Source of the DNA: a virus | Length of the DNA stretch: 42,348 nt | Strand: one strand, 5' to 3' | Virus record (IMG/VR): IMGVR_UViG_3300032893_000120 | Coordinates: 1 to 42,348 of that record | Shown here: one piece after another, positions 37,002 through 42,348 of the stretch | Layout: each line of letters starts with the position of its first letter | Position numbering within the stretch: the first letter of the stretch is position 1 | Position numbers and translations under genes: made by a program | Notes under the pieces: generated by a model | What the model saw: only the letters and a program-made list of their open reading frames with translations | What the model was told of the DNA's origin: nothing | The model's database searches: none

Positions 37002-39700
37002 GAATAGAACTCTCCCACTTTGCATTCCGCCCCGAGCGGTAGGCCCGGAGCCCAGTCAGGCGTCGCCGCCATGACGCCGATCAGCGCCGCCTTGTGCGGC
37101 TCAGGGTCGCCGTCGTCGGGGATCAGGCACCAGACGTCGTCATGCGCCATGCCGACAACCTCGTAGCCGCCCTCGGCGATCCACAGCATCGCCTGGCTGG
37201 CGACGACGCGCGACAGGAACTGGATGCAGTTGTGGACGAGCATCGGACCTGTGTTGCCGAGCACAACAAACTGATGGCGCGGTCCGCAGTTCACTAAGTC
37301 GTAAACCTGTTCCCGCGTCGGGCCGGAACAAACCACTTCTCTGGAGCCAACCCGTTGGCAATTCTGTAGTGAAGCGTGGTCACTCCAAGACCCGAACGCT
37401 TCGCTGCTTCCGCAACCGTTATCTCCCCCCACGGCGTGGATATAATCCGGTTCGTTCGGCGGTTGCACGCTTGCGCGAAGGTTGACGCCCAAACGCAATT
37501 GCTCTTGGAGTAGCCTAAGCTGTTGTTCTTTCGCTCCAGCGATAAACCCATCTGGTAGGTTGTACCCATGTCCCTCCAGAAATTCTCGAAGCTCTGCTTC
37601 CACTGCGGGCACACCTTGATCCCACGACCGCCGTAGTTCATCCATGCGCGATGGGTAGGGTTTAGACACCGCGCCAGCATTGACCTGTACACAGCGTATG
37701 CAGGGTGCCTCGACATCCCATGCGTCTTTGGCCGCCGCAAAGCCGAGTACTTCTGACAGCCGCATGAACCTTTCCGGTGCAATGCGCTCGAATCGCACAT
37801 GATCTCGTTGCCGCAATCGCAGCGCAGCAACCATATCCGCTTCTGACCAGTCGAGCCCACGTCCCGTATAGCCGTCAGGGATCCGAACTTTTGGCCGCTG
37901 AAATCCACCCGCTTGTGCTGCCCGTAGCCAACCATTGCATCCTGCCACCAAGTGGTCCGCGGTCATTCCGACGCCGTCAATGTTTCCGACCGGCTGGCAA
38001 CCGCGGTGTGCAACGCGAAAGAACTCAACGAACTCAACGCCGTCCCAAACCAGCTCATCTTCGCGCAAATCCGCAATAGCGCACCACCCATCTACGGTCA
38101 ACACTTTTGTATCGCCAGTTAAACAGTTTTCGACCAGCTTGCCGCCGTACATCTTTTGCCATCCATCGCGGGTCTTGAGCCGCCAGAACCGGTCACCGGT
38201 TTCCTTGTCGGCGTGCCAATTGAGCGTCGAATAGTCGAGCCAGACGCCGTTGGGGTGGTAGAGCCGTCCCTTCGAGCCGTGCAATATCCCCCATTCAAAC
38301 TCGATCCCGGCCGCCAGCTTGGATAGCACGTTGGTCGCTTCGTCCCATAGCGCCACTACCTGCTTGTGAGTGCCGCGATAGACGTTGCGCGCTCGCACGC
38401 CTTCCTCAAGCGTCAGAATAACCTTGGGACCGTATTGGCCACGCGCCGCGGTGCGGACGATTGTCTCAGCGCCGGCCCCGTAACCGCAGCTCAATTCAAG
38501 CTGCTTGCCGACGCCACGCTCGGCCTTGTCGGCTTTGGTGATCGGCCGCCGATAGAACTCGCTGGCGACGCCGACGTAGGGATCCTCGCCGCGCCGGAAC
38601 CGGTCGACGACGTCCTTCTGGCCGGCGAACCAGTTCAACAGCCGGCATTCGCCCTGGCTTTGGTCGACGGCCGCAAAAAGCTTGCCCTGAGGCGCTCGCA
38701 AGCCGCGTCGGAGATCAGACCCTCGACGGAGATTTTGAGCGTTAATTTTGTCACCGCCGCCCCATCGTCGAGTATGGGCCGCGCAATATGAGAGGTAAAT
38801 GCATAGAGGTCCACGTCGAGACATTGCAGCAAGTCGACCAGCTCTTGTCTCGTCAATTGTGCTTCTAACTTCTGTTCGCGCAAGCGCGAGATCACTGATC
38901 CGCTCATCGGGATGCTCCAGCAGTTCCTGCATGAATTTGTCAGTCTTGGCGATGGCCGGGATCGGCCCGTTCGCCCCTTCCTTGTAGACAACCTTAACGC
39001 CTTCGGCTTCGAGCAGGGCGACGAACTTGTTGGGGCTCATCAACTCTTTCTCGCCGACGCCCAGCTCGTAAAGCCGTTCGTTCTTGTGCAGCGCCTCGTC
39101 GTCGCGCACCTTGTCGAGCAGCGCCGTGTCGCCGACCAGCTTGGGTTCGGTGAACATGCGGACCGTCAGGTCGATCACCTTCAACTCTTCACGCGGGAAG
39201 CCGGCCTTCATGAACCGTTCGAACAGATTCCACGTCAGCTCCAGATCGTGCAGGCAGCCGTCGATCACCTGGCGCTGCGTCGCCGGGTCCATGTCGGTCC
39301 AGCGTCTTCCACGCATCAGGTCATAAGGCACCGTCTTGGGCGACAGACCGAAATGGCGCGCCAGCGAGTCGAGCCCGGCCGAGACATGGTTGCCCAGCAT
39401 CAGCCGCGCCATGCTCAGCGTGTCGAACCAGTGCGCCGGCTTGATCCCGTAATGGTGCGACAGGATCAGCCCGTCGAAATGGGCGTGGTGGGCGAGAACC
39501 GCGGTGTTGCTCCAGTCGCAGCACGTCCGCAGCCAATCGGGATTGGAGCCGTCGATCCACGTCAGCCCGCCGCCCGGCCAGCGCATCCCCCAGCCGTGGC
39601 AGGAGAAGCGCGGGTCGCGGATGTATGCCTCGGTCGTCATTTTCGACAGGGTGAAATCCTTGTCGAAATAGGTCTCTGCGTCGAGGGCGACGATGTTCAC
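36998..39700 (-). CDS. polA: Family A DNA polymerase with intein (900-aa precursor)
   Basis: Replicative polymerase with 3'-5' exonuclease. The exonuclease is intact: D7/E9 (ALDAET), HHAHFD (71-76) and D152. The polymerase domain has motif A AAVDQSQGECRLL (343-355), the O-helix region KAERGVGKQLELSCGYG (392-408) and motif C MAHDDV (851-856), where the usual HDE is HDD. Between N525 and C825 sits a 299-residue intein; splicing would leave a 601-residue enzyme with the joined sequence KLVENCIQFLSRVV. The GTG start at 39700 follows the preceding stop by one base. The intein also contains an out-of-frame homing endonuclease gene. Confidence 0.93.
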   Translation of the reverse strand: MNIVALDAETYFDKDFTLSKMTTEAYIRDPRFSCHGWGMRWPGGGLTWIDGSNPDWLRTCCDWSNTAVLAHHAHFDGLILSHHYGIKPAHWFDTLSMARLMLGNHVSAGLDSLARHFGLSPKTVPYDLMRGRRWTDMDPATQRQVIDGCLHDLELTWNLFERFMKAGFPREELKVIDLTVRMFTEPKLVGDTALLDKVRDDEALHKNERLYELGVGEKELMSPNKFVALLEAEGVKVVYKEGANGPIPAIAKTDKFMQELLEHPDERISDLALARTEVRSTIDETRAGRLAAMSRRGPLCIYLSYCAAHTRRWGGGDKINAQNLRRGSDLRRGLRAPQGKLFAAVDQSQGECRLLNWFAGQKDVVDRFRRGEDPYVGVASEFYRRPITKADKAERGVGKQLELSCGYGAGAETIVRTAARGQYGPKVILTLEEGVRARNVYRGTHKQVVALWDEATNVLSKLAAGIEFEWGILHGSKGRLYHPNGVWLDYSTLNWHADKETGDRFWRLKTRDGWQKMYGGKLVENCLTGDTKVLTVDGWCAIADLREDELVWDGVEFVEFFRVAHRGCQPVGNIDGVGMTADHLVAGCNGWLRAAQAGGFQRPKVRIPDGYTGRGLDWSEADMVAALRLRQRDHVRFERIAPERFMRLSEVLGFAAAKDAWDVEAPCIRCVQVNAGAVSKPYPSRMDELRRSWDQGVPAVEAELREFLEGHGYNLPDGFIAGAKEQQLRLLQEQLRLGVNLRASVQPPNEPDYIHAVGGDNGCGSSEAFGSWSDHASLQNCQRVGSREVVCSGPTREQVYDLVNCGPRHQFVVLGNTGPMLVHNCIQFLSRVVASQAMLWIAEGGYEVVGMAHDDVWCLIPDDGDPEPHKAALIGVMAATPDWAPGLPLGAECKVGEFYS
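37229..38125 (-). mobile_element. Intein in the polymerase gene (residues 526-824)
   Basis: All splicing positions are visible: C526 opening block A (CLTGDTKVLTVDGWCAIADL), TxxH of block B in VGMTADHLVAG (T580, H583), block F VYDLVNCGPRHQFVVLG (799-815), block G ending VHN (H823, N824) and C825 as the +1 nucleophile. It lies between polymerase motifs B and C, in the conserved GGKLVEN/xxQ segment. The central 210 residues in this frame resemble no in-frame LAGLIDADG nuclease. They coincide instead with a nuclease gene in another frame. Confidence 0.9.
37294..37935 (-). CDS. Homing endonuclease nested out of frame inside the intein (213 aa)
   Basis: An HNH-like, zinc-finger-containing homing endonuclease. 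N-terminal cysteines C39, C41, C47, C58 and C60 (RCDCGNEIMC, SCGCQK) suggest a zinc site. The nuclease core reads HGMSRHPAYAVYRSMLARCL, NYGGRGIKVC and LERKNNSLGYSKSNCVWAS, a family common in phage mobile elements. The C-terminus TPWGEITVAEAAKRSGLGVT is a NUMOD1-type DNA-binding motif. It uses ATG 37935 with AGGA close upstream, in a frame different from the polymerase and intein, starts right after intein block B and stops inside block F. Base composition is more AT-rich than the flanking polymerase. Confidence 0.88.
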   Translation of the reverse strand: MVGYGQHKRVDFSGQKFGSLTAIRDVGSTGQKRIWLLRCDCGNEIMCDSSALHRKGSCGCQKYSALRRPKTHGMSRHPAYAVYRSMLARCLNPTHRAWMNYGGRGIKVCPQWKQSFENFWRDMGTTYQMGLSLERKNNSLGYSKSNCVWASTFAQACNRRTNRIISTPWGEITVAEAAKRSGLGVTTLHYRIANGLAPEKWFVPARRGNRFTT

Positions 39701-39701
39701 G

Positions 39702-39944
39702 TCAGCACCAGCCCTTTCCGATTGCGTAGACTACCCATTCGTCATAGCCGGTACGCACCAAGCCGAGCAGATCGTAGACACCGTAGTGTCGCTCAATGGC
39801 GATCGTCGCAGCAATTGCTCGGAATTTTCGGATGACTGGCAGTCGCTTCCACCAGACCGCCGGTTTGGGCAACACCCAACCAAAGTCGGCACCATCAGCT
39901 AACCATCGGCGGTCGTCATCTGTTCGGATTTCAATCTTGACCAT
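39702..39944 (-). CDS. Hypothetical protein upstream of polymerase (80 aa)
   Basis: Not recognised. Begins MVKIEIRTDDDRRWLADGAD, with an aromatic-rich middle (WVLPKPAVWWKRLPVIRKFR) and an alpha/beta C-terminus ending GKGWC. AAAGG lies upstream of ATG 39944, which overlaps the stop of the lipoprotein frame as TGATG. The frame is open upstream to the ATG at 40046, so without frameshifting a 114-residue extended form would be made. Confidence 0.65.
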   Translation of the reverse strand: MVKIEIRTDDDRRWLADGADFGWVLPKPAVWWKRLPVIRKFRAIAATIAIERHYGVYDLLGLVRTGYDEWVVYAIGKGWC

Positions 39945-40046
39945 CACGCGCCTTTCAGGAACGACGTGTTCCAATCCTGATGTTCGCCGCCGATCGTGTT
40001 GCAACCGGCCAGCGCCAGGAGCGCGGCCAAAAAATAGAATCTTCAT
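39944..40046 (-). CDS. Entericidin-like lipoprotein requiring a frameshift at T6
   Basis: From ATG 40046 (with GGAGGCAGGT upstream) the 0 frame gives MKILFFGRAPGAG. Reading one T fewer in the run of six (40029-40034 on the minus strand) gives MKILFLAALLALAGCNTIGG and 13 further residues, a perfect lipobox protein like small entericidin-type lipoproteins. That alternative frame ends in TGA exactly overlapping the next ATG (TGATG), and the gene start overlaps the previous stop (ATGA). The frame is therefore probably real, through transcriptional slippage, ribosomal shifting, a recent mutation or a sequence error. Confidence 0.6.
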
Positions 40047-40249
40047 ACCTGCCTCCGTCGCGGCTCGCGTTCTTTATACTCGCCGCACCACGCGCTGGCG
40101 TTGACTTGCGGCCACACGCCCCAATCGTAGGTGATGTCGTCGCTGGCTTGCCCAGCCAGCCGCGGTGGATAGCGACAGCACGTCCCGACAGATTTGTTAG
40201 CGTAGCGGTCGAAGAATCCACAATTGCTGCATGCTGCTTCGCCGTTCAT
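40043..40249 (-). CDS. Small cysteine-rich protein (68 aa)
   Basis: Five cysteines (C7, C10, C24, C25, C55) in ACSNCGFFDRY, GTCCRYPP and SAWCGEY are typical of a small metal-binding phage protein family with a C-x2-C start and WCGE end. Zinc or iron binding is likely; function is unknown. ATG 40249 has AAGAGGCGG upstream and was preferred to an earlier ATG without one. The stop overlaps the lipoprotein start as ATGA. Confidence 0.75.
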   Translation of the reverse strand: MNGEAACSNCGFFDRYANKSVGTCCRYPPRLAGQASDDITYDWGVWPQVNASAWCGEYKEREPRRRQV

Positions 40250-40464
40250 ACCCGCCTCTTCATGGTTTCGCGCTCGCGCTCGCAATTGGCGAACGTCTTC
40301 TCAAGCGCCGGCCGCGTCCAGTTGCATTCGACTGTCATCCAACGCCGACCGCACTCGCGACAGACGCGCGTGCGCCGCACTTCGCCGGCCGGCGTGTCGT
40401 CGCGCGACAATTCGCCGCGCACGTTGGCGACGTAGCTCCGACCGCCGCAAGAACACAGCATCAT
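40246..40464 (-). CDS. NrdR-type zinc-ribbon protein (72 aa)
   Basis: C4-x-C6 at the N-terminus and C35-x2-C38 in RRTRVCRECGRRWMTVE form a zinc ribbon closely resembling the N-terminal domain of the ribonucleotide reductase repressor NrdR. The ATP-cone domain of NrdR is absent. It could bind DNA or act as a transcription adaptor. Two tandem ATGs (40464, 40461) overlap the upstream TGA. A far longer open frame upstream is shadow of the DUF6378 gene. Confidence 0.7.
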   Translation of the reverse strand: MMLCSCGGRSYVANVRGELSRDDTPAGEVRRTRVCRECGRRWMTVECNWTRPALEKTFANCERERETMKRRV

Positions 40465-40964
40465 TTCGGCTGCACCCGGTCGGCGGTCAAGGTGGCGTAG
40501 CCGGCCGTGTCGTCCCAGTGGTCGCGATGGTCCGGGTCGCCGGCCAGGACGCGCCCCAGCTTGTGCAGGATCATCTCGACCGCTTCCTTCTGCACGTCGC
40601 TGAGCTTCGCCCAATTGGCCGAGTCGCGGGCGGCGCGTTTCAGCGCCTGCGTCACCCGCGCGTGCTCGGAAAAGTCGCCGTGGACCGCGCCGCGCTCGCG
40701 CAGGATGGTCCGCACGTCGCTCGCCGCCGGCCGTGGAGCTTCGACAAACCCTTGGGCGACCACTTTAGTTGCGTCCGGATTAGCCAGCTGATCGATCGCC
40801 TTGCGCGCATACAAGTCCTCTTCGCGCTGGCGCGCAGCCTCCAGCTCGACGGCGTCGTCGACCGCAGCCATCGCCGCGGCGACAGGGTTGGGCGCAGCTT
40901 CCGCCTTGTCAAGCTTGCGCTTGGCCTCCGCACTGGCGGTCAGCCAATTCGTCACATCGCTCAT
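40461..40964 (-). CDS. DUF6378-type phage protein (167 aa)
   Basis: The C-terminal 95 residues match the DUF6378 pattern: ILRERGAVHGDFSEHARVTQ, WAKLSDVQKEAVEMILHKLG, then RVLAGDPDHRDHWDDTAGYA. This domain is common in phages and always rich in His/Asp, suggesting a metal or nucleotide role that has not been shown. The N-terminal 70 residues are a charged helix. ATG 40964 has GAGGGA upstream, and earlier in-frame ATGs lack one. Confidence 0.8.
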   Translation of the reverse strand: MSDVTNWLTASAEAKRKLDKAEAAPNPVAAAMAAVDDAVELEAARQREEDLYARKAIDQLANPDATKVVAQGFVEAPRPAASDVRTILRERGAVHGDFSEHARVTQALKRAARDSANWAKLSDVQKEAVEMILHKLGRVLAGDPDHRDHWDDTAGYATLTADRVQPK

Positions 40965-41017
40965 GTGTATTCCCTCGTCAGCCCGGTTTGCACTCATGCG
41001 CTTTTCTGTTCTTTCTG

Positions 41018-41245
41018 TCAATCCTGTTCCTTCGCCATCAGCCGGTCGCGGCTGGCGGCTAGGGCGCGCGTCATCGCCTCGGCGGCGCGCAGAGGCACGC
41101 CGCTGCGCGACCAGGCCGAGACGGCGGTCTGGCCGATCGGATAGCCGCATTTGGTCAGCAGCTCGGCGACGTCGGCTTGCGACAAGGTCGCCAGCTCGCG
41201 CCAGCTGTTGAACTGTTCGGCGGTCAAAGCGTGTTTAGCAGCCAT
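41018..41245 (-). CDS. XRE-like HTH regulator (75 aa)
   Basis: A short Cro/CI-type HTH: helix FNSWRELATLSQADVAELLT, turn, recognition helix GQTAVSAWSRSGVPLRAAEA. No effector domain, so Cro-like in size. The ATG at 41245 lies on TAGCA-GCCAT-TGCTA, an inverted repeat of the motif clustered in the control region (3542-3743), which suggests autoregulation and that this protein binds the TTGCTA sites. The Shine-Dalgarno is weak. A longer open frame upstream overlaps the next gene and is not supported. Confidence 0.75.
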   Translation of the reverse strand: MAAKHALTAEQFNSWRELATLSQADVAELLTKCGYPIGQTAVSAWSRSGVPLRAAEAMTRALAASRDRLMAKEQD

Positions 41246-41250
41246 TGCTA
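41236..41250. promoter_or_regulatory. TTGCTA dyad over the start codon of the XRE gene
   Basis: TAGCA (41237-41241) and TGCTA (41246-41250) form an inverted repeat spanning the ATG of the regulator gene. It shares the half-site with the control-region cluster. A site here could let the protein repress its own translation unit or transcription. Confidence 0.45.
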
Positions 41251-41256
41251 GGAGCC

Positions 41257-41469
41257 TCACGGGTTGGGCTCGCGCGTCGCGTGCAGCACGCAACGGACGA
41301 GCAGCAGCCGTTGGTCGGGATAATGCCCGTCCATCCATTTGGTCACGACGCGACGGGAAACCGACCAGGTCAAAGCCTCGCCGGTCGCCGCGTCAACGAC
41401 CAGGTATAGCGGCCTCTGGCGCGAGGTTGACTCGCGCCAGAAACTGCAAAGGGTCCGCAGGTCGCTCAT
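41257..41469 (-). CDS. Small hypothetical protein (70 aa)
   Basis: Not recognised. Begins MSDLRTLCSFWRESTSRQRP followed by strands LYLVVDAATGEALTWSVSRR and a helix-strand C-terminus. It overlaps the 191-residue gene upstream by ATGA and ends 11 bases before the XRE gene start. It is a conserved-looking small early protein with no motif I can name. Confidence 0.7.
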   Translation of the reverse strand: MSDLRTLCSFWRESTSRQRPLYLVVDAATGEALTWSVSRRVVTKWMDGHYPDQRLLLVRCVLHATREPNP

Positions 41470-42041
41470 GCGGTTGGATCGTGCGGACCGTGGCGACCGA
41501 TCGTCCCGACGAACGGGACTTTGACCGCCGGCGTTACGAGCTTCTTTCCGAGCAATGCCTCGCCAAGATCGACCAGGGTCTGAGATCCTTCGTCGGGGTC
41601 GCCAACCCACCATTTTCCTTCGCCGCGCGCGTCGCGTCGCCAGACGTAAGTAAACTCGGTCCAGGTATCTTGCTCTGGCCAGACCTGCGCCAGAGTGTCG
41701 CACACGGTCGCCGATGTCCCTTTCTCGCCGCGGTCGCGGCCGTAAGCCCTGCATTGGCCGTTGGCAGCGTCGCGCCGTTTGTCATATTCGGCTTCGGAAA
41801 GCTTCCCGTCTCGGTATAGGCTGTAGAGTTTCATTGTGATGTCGAAATCGATCTTGCGGCCGATCTCTGGTCCCAGCCACGACAGGTCGCCGAGCGCGAC
41901 CAGCCGATCGACCTTCTTTTGGTCGGTGTAGTGCTCAAACAGGATTTTGCCGTTGTGCGACAGGTAGCCATCGCTGTGGCAATAGATGCGCGCCCATTTG
42001 CCATCGGCGCGTTGAACGATGATATCTGATCGGGTTGGCAT
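41466..42041 (-). CDS. Conserved phage protein with YCHxDGY motif (191 aa)
   Basis: The N-terminal half carries ARIYCHSDGYLSHNGKILFE, HYTDQKKVDRLVALGDLSWL and GPEIG, a pattern found in many phage and plasmid hypothetical proteins (YCHxDGY...ALGDLSxLG). Function is unknown. The second half is less conserved, with a Trp/Gly-rich EFTYVWRRDARGEGKWWVGD. ATG 42041 has the AAGGATCCGCAC leader also used by the DUF932 gene. A longer open frame upstream runs into the repeated leader and is not used. Confidence 0.8.
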   Translation of the reverse strand: MPTRSDIIVQRADGKWARIYCHSDGYLSHNGKILFEHYTDQKKVDRLVALGDLSWLGPEIGRKIDFDITMKLYSLYRDGKLSEAEYDKRRDAANGQCRAYGRDRGEKGTSATVCDTLAQVWPEQDTWTEFTYVWRRDARGEGKWWVGDPDEGSQTLVDLGEALLGKKLVTPAVKVPFVGTIGRHGPHDPTA

Positions 42042-42075
42042 GTGCGGATCCTTGGTTGCCGGCGTGGTCGCCGTG

Positions 42076-42099
42076 CATGCGCGCCAGGCGACGCGCATG
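42076..42099 (-). promoter_or_regulatory. Second copy of the leader hairpin
   Basis: The same CATGCGCG-8-CGCGCATG hairpin as at 1299-1322, within about 50 bases of near-identity. It lies between the 61-residue gene's stop and the ribosome-binding site of the 191-residue gene. Confidence 0.5.
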
Positions 42100-42107
42100 G
42101 GCTGCGA

Positions 42108-42293
42108 TCAGCGGCGGACGGGGACGAGGGCGAAGCCCTGGGCGCGGGCGACGAACAGAGCGGCCTCTTCCGGCTCACGCCAACAGGCGCGCATGGCGGC
42201 GGCCTCACCGAAGGTGACGGAATGCGCGCCCAGGCGTTCGAGCGCGGCGTTGAGCAAGCGCCAATAGCGCAACAGCGGGGTTTCAAACCGCAT
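42108..42293 (-). CDS. Hypothetical protein (61 aa), intact copy
   Basis: Not recognised. MRFETPLLRYWRLLNAALER leads into an amphipathic helical protein ending in a strand (ALFVARAQGFALVPVRR); this layout resembles small helix-hairpin phage proteins. ATG 42293 overlaps the stop of the repeat-protein gene. A truncated copy with the same first 24 codons lies at 728-823. It is the first gene downstream of the repeat protein across the circular joint. Confidence 0.75.
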   Translation of the reverse strand: MRFETPLLRYWRLLNAALERLGAHSVTFGEAAAMRACWREPEEAALFVARAQGFALVPVRR

Positions 42294-42348
42294 GGGCTTC
42301 CTCCATCGACAGATAGGCGTGGGCGAAGGCGGACGCGGTCGCTTCCTC
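42283..42348 (-). CDS. C-terminal end of a repeat-protein gene, cut by the window edge
   Basis: Partial frame encoding the last 21 residues (ending SMEEAHAV) of a hendecad-repeat protein. It is equivalent to the end of the genes at 1-714 and 813-1262; the sequence is identical to 813-878. Probably the same gene as 1-714 if the contig is circular, in which case the one differing base is a variant or an error. Confidence 0.8.
   Translation of the reverse strand, partial: EEATASAFAHAYLSMEEAHAV

Noticed and set aside
38912-39835. 307-codon plus-strand ORF opposite the polymerase
   Set aside because: Antisense shadow rich in Arg, Gln, Val and His; the polymerase frame carries all catalytic motifs.
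1-42348. Search for integrase, phage RNA polymerase, tRNA genes, rRNA, riboswitches
   Set aside because: None could be supported by reading; no tyrosine or serine recombinase motifs, no T7-type RNA polymerase motifs, and no cloverleaf was noticed. A tRNA scan would be the decisive test.

Overview
The window is an essentially complete genome of a tailed double-stranded DNA bacteriophage. The head and tail gene set points to a short-tailed (podovirus-like) virion: TerL, portal, scaffold, an N4-gp56-type capsid protein, a gp4-like adaptor, a gp10-like tail protein and a string of ejection proteins, with no tail tube, tape measure or sheath. No integrase, phage RNA polymerase, tRNA or CRISPR array was seen. 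The GC-rich third positions suggest a high-GC proteobacterial host, perhaps an alphaproteobacterium; this is inference. The last 66 bases (42283-42348) repeat the first 66 with one mismatch. Gene order is continuous across that joint, so the contig probably closes to a circle of about 42.28 kb, or is a terminally redundant or permuted molecule.

The layout is two divergent transcription blocks around an AT-rich control region (about 2.93-3.93 kb). This region carries dispersed TTGCTA/TAGCAA sites, palindromes and candidate promoters. The rightward late block (3926-28477) runs: winged-helix protein, TerL, small coiled-coil protein, two exported proteins (one a GH54 arabinofuranosidase-like enzyme with a LamG-type domain), mini ClpP-like protein, portal, lysis cassette (GH19 endolysin, membrane protein, papain-like hydrolase, spanin-like protein), scaffold, major capsid protein with an Ig-like insertion, completion and tail proteins, collar-type fibre, GNAT protein, three ejection-type proteins, a PurD-like ATP-grasp ligase, and a last frame with no start codon.

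The leftward early block starts at 2926/2434, crosses the contig joint and ends at 28478. It encodes a DUF932 protein, duplicated 11-residue-repeat proteins, small conserved phage proteins, an XRE-type regulator, zinc-ribbon proteins and a lipoprotein that needs a frameshift. The replication and recombination genes follow: family A DNA polymerase with an intein, Cas4-like Fe-S nuclease, VRR-NUC nuclease, SNF2-type helicase, an SSB-like protein, and an AEP primase fused to a DUF927-type helicase. Most early genes overlap by ATGA or TGATG, so they look translationally coupled. The two blocks converge at 28477/28478 with no spacer.

The most unusual object is in the polymerase gene. An intein with all visible splicing residues intact carries, between its splicing blocks, a complete homing endonuclease gene in a different reading frame of the same strand. 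The intein frame stays open across the whole overlap. Other striking points are the putative TTGCTA regulon, the phage GH54 domain with the AbfB cysteine pattern, signal peptides on four late proteins, and two places (T6 run near 40030; GGGG near 28175) where frameshifting would join otherwise broken genes.
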